This document shows positions 1-8,295 of a DNA stretch of 64,000 bases, one piece after another. The position numbers and the translations under genes were made by a program. Each line of letters starts with the position of its first letter. Position 1 is the stretch's first letter. The notes under the pieces were generated by a model. That model did not search any database and was not told where the DNA came from. It worked only from the letters and a program-made list of their open reading frames with translations. The DNA is from Acidobacteriota bacterium (lineage in GTDB: Bacteria > Acidobacteriota > Holophagae > Holophagales > Holophagaceae): contig JACQZU010000024.1 in the NCBI GenBank assembly GCA_016213735.1, positions 1 through 64,000 of the forward strand, written 5' to 3'.

Positions 1-1
1 C

Positions 2-679
2 GGACAGCGGGTGTCCCGGTCCCTCGTCAAACTGCTCCAGGCCGGGGGTGTCTCCTTCGCCATCCTGGGCACGGAGGAGTCCTGCACCTGCGAGTCGGCC
101 CGGCGCCTTGGGAACGAGTACCTCTTCCAGTCCGCCACCGAGACCAACGTGGAACTCCTGAAGGGCTATGAGGTGAAGAAGATCGTCACCAACTGCCCCC
201 ACTGCCTGAACACCCTGAAGAACGAGTACCCGGACTTCGGCGGGGGCTTCGAGGTGGTGCACGGCACCGAGCTGGTGGCCCACCTGGTGGCTTCGGGGAA
301 GCTCAAGCTGGAGCAGGCGGTGGAGGTGGATCTCACCTACCACGATCCCTGCTACCTCAGCCGCTACAACGGCCAGGTGGACGCCCCCCGGGCCATCCTG
401 GGCGCCATTCCCGGGGTGAAGCTCACCGAGATGGAGAAGCACGGCGAGGCGACGATGTGCTGCGGGGCCGGAGGCGGCCGCTTCTGGCTGGAGGAGCACC
501 TCGGGAAGCGGGTCAACCACGCCCGCTTCGAGCAGGCCCTGGAGACCAAGGCCTCCTGCGTGGCCGTGTCCTGCCCCTTCTGCAACGTCATGCTCGGGAA
601 CGCCGCCGGGGAGACCGGCCACGAGCAGGTGGGCACCCAGGACGTGTTGGAACTCGCCGCCAAGGCGCTGAAGGCCTGA
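2..679 (+). CDS. (Fe-S)-binding protein with cysteine-rich CCG domain, C-terminal part (5' truncated by window)
   Basis: The reading frame is open to the first base of the window, so only the C-terminal 225 or so residues are present. It carries the two CCG-type cysteine repeats of the heterodisulfide reductase/glycolate oxidase (GlpC/LutA/HdrB-like) superfamily: a TNCPHC motif near residue 64, a HDPCYL motif, then MCCGAGGG and SCPFC. Such domains bind a Fe-S cluster and pass electrons in membrane-associated or flavoprotein-linked oxidoreductases. The missing N-terminus probably holds ferredoxin-like clusters, as in the EtfAB-linked oxidoreductases, but that is inference. The specific electron donor cannot be told. 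Confidence 0.85.
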   Translation, partial: GQRVSRSLVKLLQAGGVSFAILGTEESCTCESARRLGNEYLFQSATETNVELLKGYEVKKIVTNCPHCLNTLKNEYPDFGGGFEVVHGTELVAHLVASGKLKLEQAVEVDLTYHDPCYLSRYNGQVDAPRAILGAIPGVKLTEMEKHGEATMCCGAGGGRFWLEEHLGKRVNHARFEQALETKASCVAVSCPFCNVMLGNAAGETGHEQVGTQDVLELAAKALKA

Positions 680-694
680 GAGGGCCGATCCCGG

Positions 695-985
695 CTACCA
701 GCCGCGCTTCCCCACGATCTCCCCGTGGTGCGTGGCGTGGTAGCGCGCCGGGTTGCGCAGCTTGATCAGGTCGTTCGCGACCAGGTAGGCCAGGTCCGCG
801 TCCCCGACGCCCGGAATGGCCAGGAGCTTCACCCTGGGCACCCCGGGGAATCGCACGATGAGCTGGAGCAGGGCGATGCGGCCCGGGGACAGGGCCCGGA
901 CCAGGGGCAGGTCACCGAGTTTGGGCTTGGGCGCGCGGGAGACTTTCGGCGGGGTCGGGCTGGTCGGGTTGTCTGGGCTGGCCAT
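695..985 (-). CDS. small hypothetical protein with Pro/Lys-rich N-terminus
   Basis: I do not recognise this 96-residue protein. The first 30 residues are rich in Pro, Ser and Lys. The rest looks like a small helical domain with an IPGVGDADLAYL stretch that resembles a helix-hairpin-helix turn (PGVGDA), which might bind nucleic acid. The start was chosen at the ATG preceded by GAAAGAG, in preference to an ATG nine codons upstream that lacks a ribosome site. It converges with the Fe-S protein gene, whose stop lies 15 bases away. Confidence 0.55.
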   Translation of the reverse strand: MASPDNPTSPTPPKVSRAPKPKLGDLPLVRALSPGRIALLQLIVRFPGVPRVKLLAIPGVGDADLAYLVANDLIKLRNPARYHATHHGEIVGKRGW

Positions 986-1192
986 GGAAACTCTTTCCGG
1001 GCCCCCTTCCACCGTGCGGGCTCCAACCTCATCATGGGCGCATTCCCCCGGACCTGCCGGAATTGTTGAGGCCCCTTCCTGGAACGAGTCTTTCTCCGGG
1101 AGCCTATGGGACCCGGTGTGTGGATCCTTCCGGCCCCGGTGGCCGACCCGATGCTTTGGGGCCTTTCCGGGAGCCCCGGAGGGAGGGCGGGC

Positions 1193-1870
1193 TCAGAGCC
1201 TGAGGGACCCGAACACGCGCTGGAGCAGCTTGCTGCCCTGGGCGACGGGATCGGCCCGGATGGCCTTCTCCTGTTTTGCGATCATGAGAAAAAGGCCGTC
1301 CACGGCCTTTTCGGCGATGTACTGGTCGAGGTCGGCTTCCTTGGGGTCCAGGAGACCGAAGCGGACCGCGGGGGCCGCGAAGCGGCCGTAATCCTCCGCC
1401 AGCTTGACCCGGGCGGTGGCAGCCCTGACCTTCGGCAGGAATTTCTTCGCGATGGCCTCCCCGCTGCTATTTCGGAAGTAGCGGGTTGCGCTGTCCTCCG
1501 GCCCCGTCAGGATGGCCTTCGCATCGGCCAGGGTCATCTTCCGCACGCCGTCCAACAGGATGGGCTTGGCCTCGGCCACCGCCGATTCGGCAGCCCGGTT
1601 CATGGTGGTCACCAGTTCGTCGGCCTGACGGCCCATTCCCAGATTCCGCAGGGCCCGCTCGGCCCGGGCCAGGGCCGGCGGGAGGGGGATCTTCACCTCG
1701 GGATTGCCGAGGAAACCGTCGGCGGCGCTCAGGCTCCCCACCGCCTTGGCCACGCCCTGGGCCAGGGCCTCCCGCAGTCCCTGTCCCACCTCCCGGTTGG
1801 ACAGGGATTCCAGGTCCGAGGCGGAGAGGGGCAGGGCAAGGAGCGCGAAGAAGGGGATCAGGAGGCGCAT
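1193..1870 (-). CDS. DUF4197 family exported protein
   Basis: This is a 225-residue protein with a hydrophobic signal sequence (MRLLIPFFALLALPLSAS) and an all-helical body that matches the DUF4197 pattern. The visible cues are the early LSNREVGQGLREAL segment, the MNRAAESAV segment and the conserved DGLF near the C-terminus. Function is unknown in the family; members are periplasmic or envelope-associated. The ATG is preceded by GGAGATCCC. An upstream in-frame start exists but would put 30 arginine/glycine-rich residues before the signal peptide, so it is rejected. It is divergent from the Trm112-like gene. Confidence 0.75.
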   Translation of the reverse strand: MRLLIPFFALLALPLSASDLESLSNREVGQGLREALAQGVAKAVGSLSAADGFLGNPEVKIPLPPALARAERALRNLGMGRQADELVTTMNRAAESAVAEAKPILLDGVRKMTLADAKAILTGPEDSATRYFRNSSGEAIAKKFLPKVRAATARVKLAEDYGRFAAPAVRFGLLDPKEADLDQYIAEKAVDGLFLMIAKQEKAIRADPVAQGSKLLQRVFGSLRL

Positions 1871-1958
1871 GGGATCTCCAGGAATGCCCAGGCGCCCGGA
1901 CCCGCCAGGGCACCTGATCCTACCAAGGGGGAGGTGCCAATTCCGATAAGCTACCCCC

Positions 1959-2141
1959 ATGGCCCTGGACCCCCGACTCCTCGCGATCCTCTGCTGCCCC
2001 GCGGACCACGAGAATGCTCCCTGCCGCGGAGATCTGGAGGAGCGCGAGGACGGCCTCCTCTGCGGGAAGTGCGGGCGCCTCTATCCCATCGAGGAGGGTA
2101 TCCCCGTGATGCTCGTGGACCGGGCGGTGGGGACCCGATGA
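1959..2141 (+). CDS. Trm112 family zinc-ribbon-like protein
   Basis: This is a 60-residue protein with the Trm112/YcaR signature: an N-terminal LLAILCCP, a central CGKCGRLYPI and a final GIPVML segment. In bacteria these small proteins are thought to be partners of methyltransferases or of LPS-biosynthesis enzymes, and they often sit next to lpxK or kdsB. Here the TGA overlaps the ATG of the heptose kinase gene in an ATGA, so the two are translationally coupled. That places the protein in an envelope-biosynthesis context. The second cysteine pair is intact; the first is CC instead of CxxC. Confidence 0.85.
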   Translation: MALDPRLLAILCCPADHENAPCRGDLEEREDGLLCGKCGRLYPIEEGIPVMLVDRAVGTR

Positions 2142-3142
2142 GGCTCGACCGGGACCAGGCCGAGGCGCTGCTCGCCCGCCTGCGGGGCTGCCCCGTGGCG
2201 GTGCTGGGGGACCTCATGCTGGACGAATACCTCTTCGGGGAAGTGAACCGCATCTCCCCGGAAGCCCCTGTCCCCATCGTTCGGGTGCGACGGGAGAAGG
2301 CGGTCCTGGGGGGCGGAGCCAACGTGGCTGCCAACCTCAAGGCCCTGGGGGCCGAGCCCCTCCTGGTGGGGACCCTGCAGCAGGATCCGGCCGGAGAAAG
2401 GCTCCTGGGCCTGCTGGCGCGCCTGGGAATCCGCGCCGACAACCTCGTCGTGGACCCTGCCCGGCCCACCATCATCAAGACCCGGGTCATCGGGCACCAG
2501 CAGCAGATGCTGCGCATCGACCGGGAGGAGGCCCGCCCCGCGGAGGGCAAGGCCCTGGACGCCCTCCGGAACGCCCTGGCCCAGGTTCTGCCTGCGGCCA
2601 AGGCCCTGGTGGTTTCCGACTACGCCAAGGGCGTGGTCTGCCCCGCGGTCATGGACGTGGTGCGGGAGCAGTGTGCCTTCCATGGTCTCCCCTGGATCGT
2701 GGACCCCAAGCCCGCCCAGAAGGAACTCTACCGGGGGGCCAGCCTGATGACCCCCAACACCAAGGAGACCGCCGAGCTCACGGGCCTGCCGGCGGGCAGC
2801 GACGCCGAGGTGGCCGTGGCCGGACGAAAGCTGGAGGCGGACCTGGGCCTCCAGGGTCTGCTGGTGACGCGCAGCGAGAAGGGCATGGCCCTCTTCGCGC
2901 CGGATGCCGAGCACCGGGAGCCCTGGCTGATTCCCACGGAGGCCCGGGAGGTCTTTGACGTCAGCGGCGCCGGAGACACCGTCATCGCCGCCTTCGCCGC
3001 CTCCGTGGGCAGCGGGGGGGACTGGCGCGACGCCGCGATGCTGGCGAACGCCGCCGCGGGAGTGGTGGTCGCCAAGATCGGCACCGCCACGGCCACGCCT
3101 CAGGAAATCCTGGACCACTACCACGACCAGGAAGCGGTCTGA
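2138..3142 (+). CDS. rfaE1: D-glycero-beta-D-manno-heptose-7-phosphate kinase
   Basis: This is a 334-residue PfkB/ribokinase-fold kinase that phosphorylates heptose 7-phosphate at C1 on the way to ADP-heptose for the LPS inner core. The N-terminal GDLMLDEYLFG and RISPEAPVPIV motifs are typical of RfaE/HldE kinases. The GGGANVAANL loop binds sugar, and the C-terminal DVSGAGDTV holds the catalytic Asp. It ends at the kinase domain, so the nucleotidyltransferase half of HldE is absent and should be encoded elsewhere. It overlaps the Trm112-like gene by ATGA. Confidence 0.93.
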   Translation: MRLDRDQAEALLARLRGCPVAVLGDLMLDEYLFGEVNRISPEAPVPIVRVRREKAVLGGGANVAANLKALGAEPLLVGTLQQDPAGERLLGLLARLGIRADNLVVDPARPTIIKTRVIGHQQQMLRIDREEARPAEGKALDALRNALAQVLPAAKALVVSDYAKGVVCPAVMDVVREQCAFHGLPWIVDPKPAQKELYRGASLMTPNTKETAELTGLPAGSDAEVAVAGRKLEADLGLQGLLVTRSEKGMALFAPDAEHREPWLIPTEAREVFDVSGAGDTVIAAFAASVGSGGDWRDAAMLANAAAGVVVAKIGTATATPQEILDHYHDQEAV

Positions 3143-3163
3143 CTCGCCTGCAGGGGGATCCCC

Positions 3164-3826
3164 ATGGCCGATTTCAGCGCGACGGAGAGCGTACCCAGCC
3201 TGGGAATCCTCGGAGGCGGCCGCGGCGGCACGGTTCTCTTCGACTTCTTCATCAGCAGCCGGCTGGTGGAGCTGCGCTTCGTCGTGGATCCCAATGTCAC
3301 GGCGCCGGCCGTGGTGAGGGCGAAGGAACGCGGCCTTCCGACCTTCACCAACCTCGAGGCCGCGCTCCGCGGCCCCTCCGTGGACTTCGTCGTCGAGACC
3401 ACGGGCTTGGAGGGCTTCGAGGCCCAGCTGGCCCAGCGCCTGGCCGGGACCCGGACCCGGATGCTCACCCACGGAATGGCCCGCCTCATGGTGATGGTGA
3501 TGGAGGAGCACCGGAGGGACACCCAGGAGGGCGTGACGGGCATTGTGAGGCCCATCCAGGCCGAGCTCGCCACGGGCCTGGACGGGATCCAGGCCATCGT
3601 CGGCCAGATCAACCAGGTCATGGGCAGCATGCAGATGCTCGCCCTCAACGCCAGCATCGAGGCCGCCAAGGCGGGCCGCCACGGACGGGGCTTCGCCGTG
3701 GTGGCCGACCAGATGGGCAAGTCCGTCGAGACCGTCCGGGGCCTCACCCAGGAGATCGAGGCGGTGAACAGGAACATCCACGGCGTCGCCCAGCAGATCG
3801 AGGCGGTCCTCGAAAAGCTCAAGTAG
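3164..3826 (+). CDS. soluble Rossmann-domain / MCP signalling-hairpin fusion
   Basis: This is a 220-residue protein with no membrane segment. Residues 10-110 look like an NAD(P)-binding Rossmann fold of the oxidoreductase/homoserine-dehydrogenase type: GILGGGRGGTV, a strand ending in VVDPN, then VVETTG. Residues 120-220 form a short MCP cytoplasmic hairpin with an almost canonical tip (LALNASIEAAKAG, then GRGFAVVADQM). No HAMP and no periplasmic domain are present. The inference is that it passes a nucleotide or redox signal to CheA/CheW, but no other che gene lies in the window. A ribosome site (AGGGGGATCCCC) precedes the ATG. It lies 21 bases after the heptose kinase. Confidence 0.8.
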   Translation: MADFSATESVPSLGILGGGRGGTVLFDFFISSRLVELRFVVDPNVTAPAVVRAKERGLPTFTNLEAALRGPSVDFVVETTGLEGFEAQLAQRLAGTRTRMLTHGMARLMVMVMEEHRRDTQEGVTGIVRPIQAELATGLDGIQAIVGQINQVMGSMQMLALNASIEAAKAGRHGRGFAVVADQMGKSVETVRGLTQEIEAVNRNIHGVAQQIEAVLEKLK

Positions 3827-3831
3827 TCCCG

Positions 3832-3941
3832 GGCGGCGGAGCCGCCGTTTGCCCCCACGAAGAAAAGCCCGAGCCAGGCTATGCCTGGAGAGGGCGCGGG
3901 GTGTGGGGGCCCAGGCGGCGGAGCCGCCGTTTGCCCCCACG
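3832..3941. repeat. pair of 28-bp direct repeats, each containing a GGCGGC/GCCGCC hairpin
   Basis: Positions 3832-3859 and 3914-3941 carry the same 28 bases, beginning GGCGGCGGAGCCGCC and ending GCCCCCACG. Each copy contains a 6-bp stem with a GGA loop. The second copy is also enclosed by an outer stem, GTGGGGGC at 3903-3910 pairing with GCCCCCAC at 3933-3940. The pair fills the space between two convergent genes, so one role may be termination. The duplication itself suggests a dispersed repeat family. Confidence 0.7.
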
Positions 3942-3946
3942 GAGAA

Positions 3947-4993
3947 TTACCCCGGCTCCTGCTGGCTCAGGCAATGGAGCGTGCCCAGTCCCCACACCAG
4001 GTCTACCGCGTGGATGCCAACGACGGGGCGGTCCGGGATCAGCTCGGCGAGGATCCCCAGGGCCACGCGGTCCTGAGGGTCATTGAAGGTGGGCACGAGC
4101 ACCGCGGCGTTGCAGATGTAGAAATTGGCGTAGCTGGCGGGCAGGCGCATTCCGTCGAAGTGCAGCGGCGATGGCATGGGCAGGCGGACCACCTGCGGCC
4201 GTGCGCCGTCCTCCAGCCTGGCCCCTTCGAGACGCTCCCGGTTCTCTTCCAGGGCGGCGTGGTTGGGATCGGCGGGGTCCTTCTCCTCGCAGAGCACCAG
4301 GGTCCGGGAATCCACGAAGCGGCAGAAGTCGTCCACGTGGCCGTGGGTGTCGTCCCCGGCGATGCCCCGGCCCAGCCACAAGGTGTTCGGGGCACCCAGT
4401 TCCGCGGCGAAGAGCGCCTCGTAGTCCCGTGCCGTGAATCCGGGATTCCGCACCTGGAGCGACGGATCGAGCAGACACTCCTCCGTGGCCAGGACGGTGC
4501 CGCGCCCGTTCACGTCCACCGCCCCCCCTTCGAGCACCACAGTCCGGCCGCGATGCAGGACGGAAAGCCGCTCGACGCCCAGGAGCCTGGCCGCCCGTTC
4601 CGGCACCCGGGCGTCCAGGCGCCAATCCGGGTATTTCGCCCATGCGTTGAACCCGAAGCCCGCGATCACCCTCCGGCCCCCCGTCGTCAACCAGATGGGG
4701 CCCGTATCCCGGGTCCAGCCCCGGTTCGTGGGGATCCGCAGGAAATCCACGGGGTCCAGGGGGACCCCTACCCGGCCCAGGATCCGGCGGGCTCGGGATT
4801 CGAGGGCGGCGTCCTTCACCGCCAGTCGCACCCGCTCGCCCCGGACCACCTGGCGGATGATCTCGGTGTACACCCAGGGGATGGGGGCGAATTTCCCGGG
4901 CCAGTCCTTGGCGTTGTGCGGCCACACCAGCCAGGTGGCGGCATGGGGCTCCCACTCGGCGGGCATCCGGGGGGCCGTGGATCGCGTCGGCAC
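3947..4993 (-). CDS. aguA: agmatine deiminase
   Basis: This is a 348-residue member of the peptidyl-arginine deiminase-like family that converts agmatine to N-carbamoylputrescine. Visible family marks are MPAEWEPHAATWLVWP at the N-terminus, EGGAVDVNGRGT in the middle, GDDTHGHVDD, and the C-terminal GTLHCLSQQ that carries the catalytic Cys. It starts four bases after the stop of the aguB-like gene, so the two steps from agmatine to putrescine are co-transcribed. It is the last gene of a five-gene minus-strand cluster. Confidence 0.92.
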   Translation of the reverse strand: MPTRSTAPRMPAEWEPHAATWLVWPHNAKDWPGKFAPIPWVYTEIIRQVVRGERVRLAVKDAALESRARRILGRVGVPLDPVDFLRIPTNRGWTRDTGPIWLTTGGRRVIAGFGFNAWAKYPDWRLDARVPERAARLLGVERLSVLHRGRTVVLEGGAVDVNGRGTVLATEECLLDPSLQVRNPGFTARDYEALFAAELGAPNTLWLGRGIAGDDTHGHVDDFCRFVDSRTLVLCEEKDPADPNHAALEENRERLEGARLEDGARPQVVRLPMPSPLHFDGMRLPASYANFYICNAAVLVPTFNDPQDRVALGILAELIPDRPVVGIHAVDLVWGLGTLHCLSQQEPG

Positions 4994-4996
4994 GAC

Positions 4997-5881
4997 TCAG
5001 TCCAGGAAGCGCTGGGTGATGCCGCCGTAGGCGTCCACGCGTCGGTCCCGCAGGAAGGGCCAGTGGCGGCGGGCCTCCTCCACCCGGCCTGGGTCCACCT
5101 CCGCCAGAAGGACTTCCTCACGGTCGATGCTGGCCTCGGCCACCACCACCCCGTAGGGATCGCAAAGGAAGGTCGTGCCCCAGAACTCCAGGCCATCGTC
5201 GGAGGGTGTTTCCCGCTCGTGGCCCACGCGGTTCACCGCGGCCACGTAGCAGCCGTTGGCGATGGCATGGCTGCGCTGGATGGTTCGCCAGGCGTCCCGC
5301 TGGGCCGCGCCGAATTCGGCCTTCTCGGAGGGATGCCACCCGATGGCCGTGGGGTAGAACAGCAGTTCGGCGCCTGCCAGGGCCGTGAGCCGGGCGGCCT
5401 CGGGGTACCACTGGTCCCAGCAGATGAGGACCCCGATCCGCCCGGTGGGCAGGTCGAAGGTCCGGAAGCCCAGGTCTCCCGGCGTGAAGTAGAACTTCTC
5501 GAAGAAACAGGGGTCGTCGGGGATGTGCATCTTCCGGTAGGTTCCGGACAGAGAACCGCCCCCGTCCAGCACCGCGGCGCTGTTGTGGTAGAGGCCCGGC
5601 GCCCGCCGCTCGAAGAGCGGGGCCACCACCGCCACCTTCCGGGCCTTCGCCACGGCCCCGAGGCGCTCCGTGGAGGGACCGGGCACGGGCTCGGCGAGGT
5701 CGAAGTGGGCGTGGGTCTCCGACTGGCAGAAATAGGGCGTGCGGAACAGCTCAGGCAGGCAGACGATCTCCGCGCCCCTCTCCGCGGCCTCCTCGACCCG
5801 CGCCGCCGCCTGGTCCAGATTGGCCCGGGGATCGGGGCCCATGGCCATCTGCACCAGACCCACCTTGAATGCGCGCGCCAT
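4997..5881 (-). CDS. aguB: N-carbamoylputrescine amidase
   Basis: This is a 294-residue nitrilase-superfamily amidase. The triad is visible: Glu in CLPELF, Lys in YRKMHIPDD and Cys in LICWDQWYPE. The last motif and HIPDDPCFFEKFYF are typical of carbamoylputrescine amidases. It removes the carbamoyl group to give putrescine. The ATG follows GAGGAAGG; a much longer in-frame extension upstream is arginine/proline-rich and overlaps the next gene in another frame, so it is not used. It lies directly upstream of aguA. Confidence 0.93.
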   Translation of the reverse strand: MARAFKVGLVQMAMGPDPRANLDQAAARVEEAAERGAEIVCLPELFRTPYFCQSETHAHFDLAEPVPGPSTERLGAVAKARKVAVVAPLFERRAPGLYHNSAAVLDGGGSLSGTYRKMHIPDDPCFFEKFYFTPGDLGFRTFDLPTGRIGVLICWDQWYPEAARLTALAGAELLFYPTAIGWHPSEKAEFGAAQRDAWRTIQRSHAIANGCYVAAVNRVGHERETPSDDGLEFWGTTFLCDPYGVVVAEASIDREEVLLAEVDPGRVEEARRHWPFLRDRRVDAYGGITQRFLD

Positions 5882-5919
5882 GGCCTTCCTCGCCGGGATT
5901 CGATCCCCGAAGGGGGAGC

Positions 5920-6504
5920 TTATCCCCTTTCCTGGGATTGATCCAAAGCCGCCAGCTCTCCCCGGGCTTCCTCGTGACCCCCTTCGGCGGCCACCCGGAG
6001 CCATTCCTGGGAGCCCCTCCGGTCCCGGAGGACCCCCTGCCCATGTCCCAGGAGCCGCGAGAGACGGTAGGCCGCCTCGGGATCGCCGCGCTCCGCGAGC
6101 CGCCGCAACCACCAGGCGGCCTGGGCCGGGTCCCGGCGGAAACCCTGCAGGCCCTCCTGGTGAAGGTCTGCCAGCGCCAGGATGGCCTCCCGGTCCCCCT
6201 TTTCCGCGCCTTCGAGGATGCGGCGGGTGGCGCGGTTCCACCCCCGCTCCTTCGGAAGGAAAAAGGCCACCGAGCCCGCCAGGAGCGCCCAAATCACCAG
6301 CGCCGACAGGCCCCAGGTCCTTGCGAATTCCGGGGAGACGGACCAGGAGAAGAGCACCGCGATCACGAGCACCGCCGTCACCAGGAGGGCGGGAAGGCCC
6401 GCCAGGGCCAGCAGCAGTGTCGCCGCGAAGCCCGGGGAGGCCAGGATCCGCTCCACCCAGGCCCGGCCCCTGGCGCGGAAGGCCTCCCCCTCCGGAAGGG
6501 TCAC
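5920..6504 (-). CDS. membrane protein with Sel1-like repeats
   Basis: This is a 194-residue protein. Two hydrophobic segments at about residues 26-52 and 64-82 are followed by a cytoplasmic or periplasmic C-terminal half with Sel1/TPR-like repeats; the pattern G-D-x-E-A-x-x-x-L-(A/S)-x-L appears three times, e.g. GDPEAAYRLSRLLG. Such repeats mediate protein contacts. The start is a GTG at 6504, one base after the stop of the upstream gene, which indicates coupling. It sits 38 bases before aguB. Function unknown. Confidence 0.75.
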   Translation of the reverse strand: MTLPEGEAFRARGRAWVERILASPGFAATLLLALAGLPALLVTAVLVIAVLFSWSVSPEFARTWGLSALVIWALLAGSVAFFLPKERGWNRATRRILEGAEKGDREAILALADLHQEGLQGFRRDPAQAAWWLRRLAERGDPEAAYRLSRLLGHGQGVLRDRRGSQEWLRVAAEGGHEEARGELAALDQSQERG

Positions 6505-6505
6505 G

Positions 6506-7000
6506 CTAGCGCAGCTCCACCGCGAGCACGAAGTGGTCGCCCCGCGGCAGGCGCTCCTTCACCTGGGTGAAGTTGAGGTCGAAGGTCTCGGTCTGGCCGG
6601 GCTTCACCACGCCGATCTTGGTCCCCCCGCTGGCCACGCCAAGCAGCTGGCCCTCCTTGTCGAACACGGCCACCGCGAAGCCCGGGACCCGGTCGGCCTT
6701 GGCGGTGTTCGTGACCTCCAGCTGGGCCCGGGTTCCGAAGTTCGCGTCCTTCAGCCACCCACTCTTGATTTCCCGGTTGTTGAAAAAGACCGTGTTCACC
6801 CGGAGGCCGTCCACCTCCAGGCCCACGGGAAGCTGCTGGTCCCACTGGAAGGGCAGGCGCCGGCTCCCGAACCCCAGGGGAGCCAGGGGCGCGGGGCTCT
6901 GGGGTGGAGGGGCCGTCTCTGCGGCGGGGGCCGGCGGACGCGGCTCCGCGGGTTTCTCCTGGGGCAGGACGAGAAGGAGAAGGAACAGGGGCGCAAGCAT
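6506..7000 (-). CDS. exported protein of unknown function
   Basis: This is a 164-residue protein with a short hydrophobic leader (MLAPLFLLLLVLP), a Pro/Ala-rich linker to about residue 45, and a C-terminal domain of alternating strands. The pattern of polar turns (RAQLEVTNTAKADRVPGFAVAVFD, then a VKPGQTETFDL segment) resembles FxLYD/DUF3426-like beta sandwiches in which a conserved protein describes change in a secreted property. That is only a fold guess. The ATG overlaps the stop of the upstream zinc-ribbon gene. Confidence 0.7.
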   Translation of the reverse strand: MLAPLFLLLLVLPQEKPAEPRPPAPAAETAPPPQSPAPLAPLGFGSRRLPFQWDQQLPVGLEVDGLRVNTVFFNNREIKSGWLKDANFGTRAQLEVTNTAKADRVPGFAVAVFDKEGQLLGVASGGTKIGVVKPGQTETFDLNFTQVKERLPRGDHFVLAVELR

Positions 7001-8185
7001 TCAATTGCCCTTGCCGAACAGGCCCCCGAAGAGGCTTTTCTTGATGGGGGCCGTCTCCAGTGGAGAGGCGGGGGGCGGCTCGGCGAGCCGGGCCTTGCGC
7101 AGCCGCTCGAACGTGGGGCGCAGGCCGGGAACCTTGGAGGCCTCCAGCCAATTGTCGCTGAACTGCCGGGCCACCATGTGGTACTCGGCCAGGCGGCCCT
7201 GCTCGGCCAGGCCCACCAATTGCTCCATGGTCAGGTTGCTGTAGAGCTCGGTGCCCATCTGGACCTTGAGGAGGTTGGGATCCATCGCCGGGGGCGGAGG
7301 GCCACCAGGGGCCATGCGAAGCACGACCGTGGATTCCGCCGCGCTGCGGTCCAGGTTTAGCGCCACGGTGGGCTCGGGGGGCGGCGAGGGCCGCGGCGCC
7401 GGGGGAGCCGCCTGCTGCATGGCCGCAGCCACTTCCGCGCGGCTGAGCTGGACCGTGGCCCCCGCGGGAGGGGGGAGGTCGGAAGGCTGCAGGACCGACC
7501 CCAGGGGGGGGTGGGTCTGGGTTCCGGGAACGCCCCCCAGGGTGTTCTCCAGGGCGCTGAGGGTGGCCTCCACGTCCATGGCGGCCCCGCCCCGGGCGGA
7601 ATGGGGCCTGTAGGCCGGCGGCGGGGGGGCTTCCCCCAGGAGTTTGGCAATGGCGTCCTTGGCGCTGGAATAGGATCCGGACGCCGCGAGGAATTCCTCC
7701 TCGTCCTGCACCGGCGGCACCTGGGGCGGAGTGGGACGGACTTCCGGATGCTCCTCGGGCTGGAAATCCACCAGGGTCTTGTCCAGGATCTCCGCCTCGG
7801 CTCCCGTGAGGTCGTCGGGGCTCAGGATCCCTTCCATCACCGGGGCATCGGGCTCCAGGGCCTCCGCGGGTTCCAGCACCTCCAGGGGTTCCAGGGCCTC
7901 CGTGGCGGCTTCCAACTCTTCAAGGCTTGGAAGGTCCAGGTCCGCCTCGGCGACGGGGGGGAGGGGCGGGGGAGGCTCGGCCAGGGCCGGTTCAAGGAAG
8001 TCCGACGCCAGGGGCGGCGCCGGGACGTCAGGACCGGAGAGGGAGGTGAGCAGTCCCATCACCTCGGCTTCGATGCCGAAGAGGGTGCCGCAGCGGTAGC
8101 AGCGGGCCCGGCGGATCCCGGGCCGCACCCGGGCGCGCCTCAGCCCGTAGTGGGTGTCACAGCTGGGGCAGTGCACCGATCGCAT
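7001..8185 (-). CDS. MJ0042-type zinc-ribbon protein with long acidic/proline-rich middle
   Basis: This is a 394-residue protein. The N-terminus has a zinc ribbon (CPSCDTHYGL, then CYRCGTLFGI) of the MJ0042/zinc_ribbon_5 type, often found in delta-proteobacterial and acidobacterial regulators. Residues 45-130 are very rich in Glu/Leu/Pro, residues 130-290 in Pro/Ala. A C-terminal conserved block (about 320-375) begins MGTELYSNLTMEQLVGL and looks like the GYF_2/DUF4339-type domain that follows such ribbons elsewhere. Start chosen at MRSVHCPSC, right before the ribbon. It is the first gene of the aguA cluster. Function unknown. Confidence 0.72.
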   Translation of the reverse strand: MRSVHCPSCDTHYGLRRARVRPGIRRARCYRCGTLFGIEAEVMGLLTSLSGPDVPAPPLASDFLEPALAEPPPPLPPVAEADLDLPSLEELEAATEALEPLEVLEPAEALEPDAPVMEGILSPDDLTGAEAEILDKTLVDFQPEEHPEVRPTPPQVPPVQDEEEFLAASGSYSSAKDAIAKLLGEAPPPPAYRPHSARGGAAMDVEATLSALENTLGGVPGTQTHPPLGSVLQPSDLPPPAGATVQLSRAEVAAAMQQAAPPAPRPSPPPEPTVALNLDRSAAESTVVLRMAPGGPPPPAMDPNLLKVQMGTELYSNLTMEQLVGLAEQGRLAEYHMVARQFSDNWLEASKVPGLRPTFERLRKARLAEPPPASPLETAPIKKSLFGGLFGKGN

Positions 8186-8295
8186 CACGGCGGACTCCGG
8201 GGATTTGCACCAGGATAAGGCCTTTGCAGCGGAATTGCAGCAGCGGGGCGGACCGGACACAGCCTCCAGGTATGCTCAACGGTCGAGGGGGGACC

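Noticed and set aside
2081-3940. Long open frame on the minus strand over the heptose kinase and MCP-like genes
   Set aside because: It is Gly/His/Leu-rich, has no family marks, and lies opposite two clear genes; GC-rich codon bias opens such frames.
3881-5941. Long plus-strand open frame opposite aguA and aguB
   Set aside because: Lies antisense to two enzymes with full catalytic motifs and lacks any recognisable domain.
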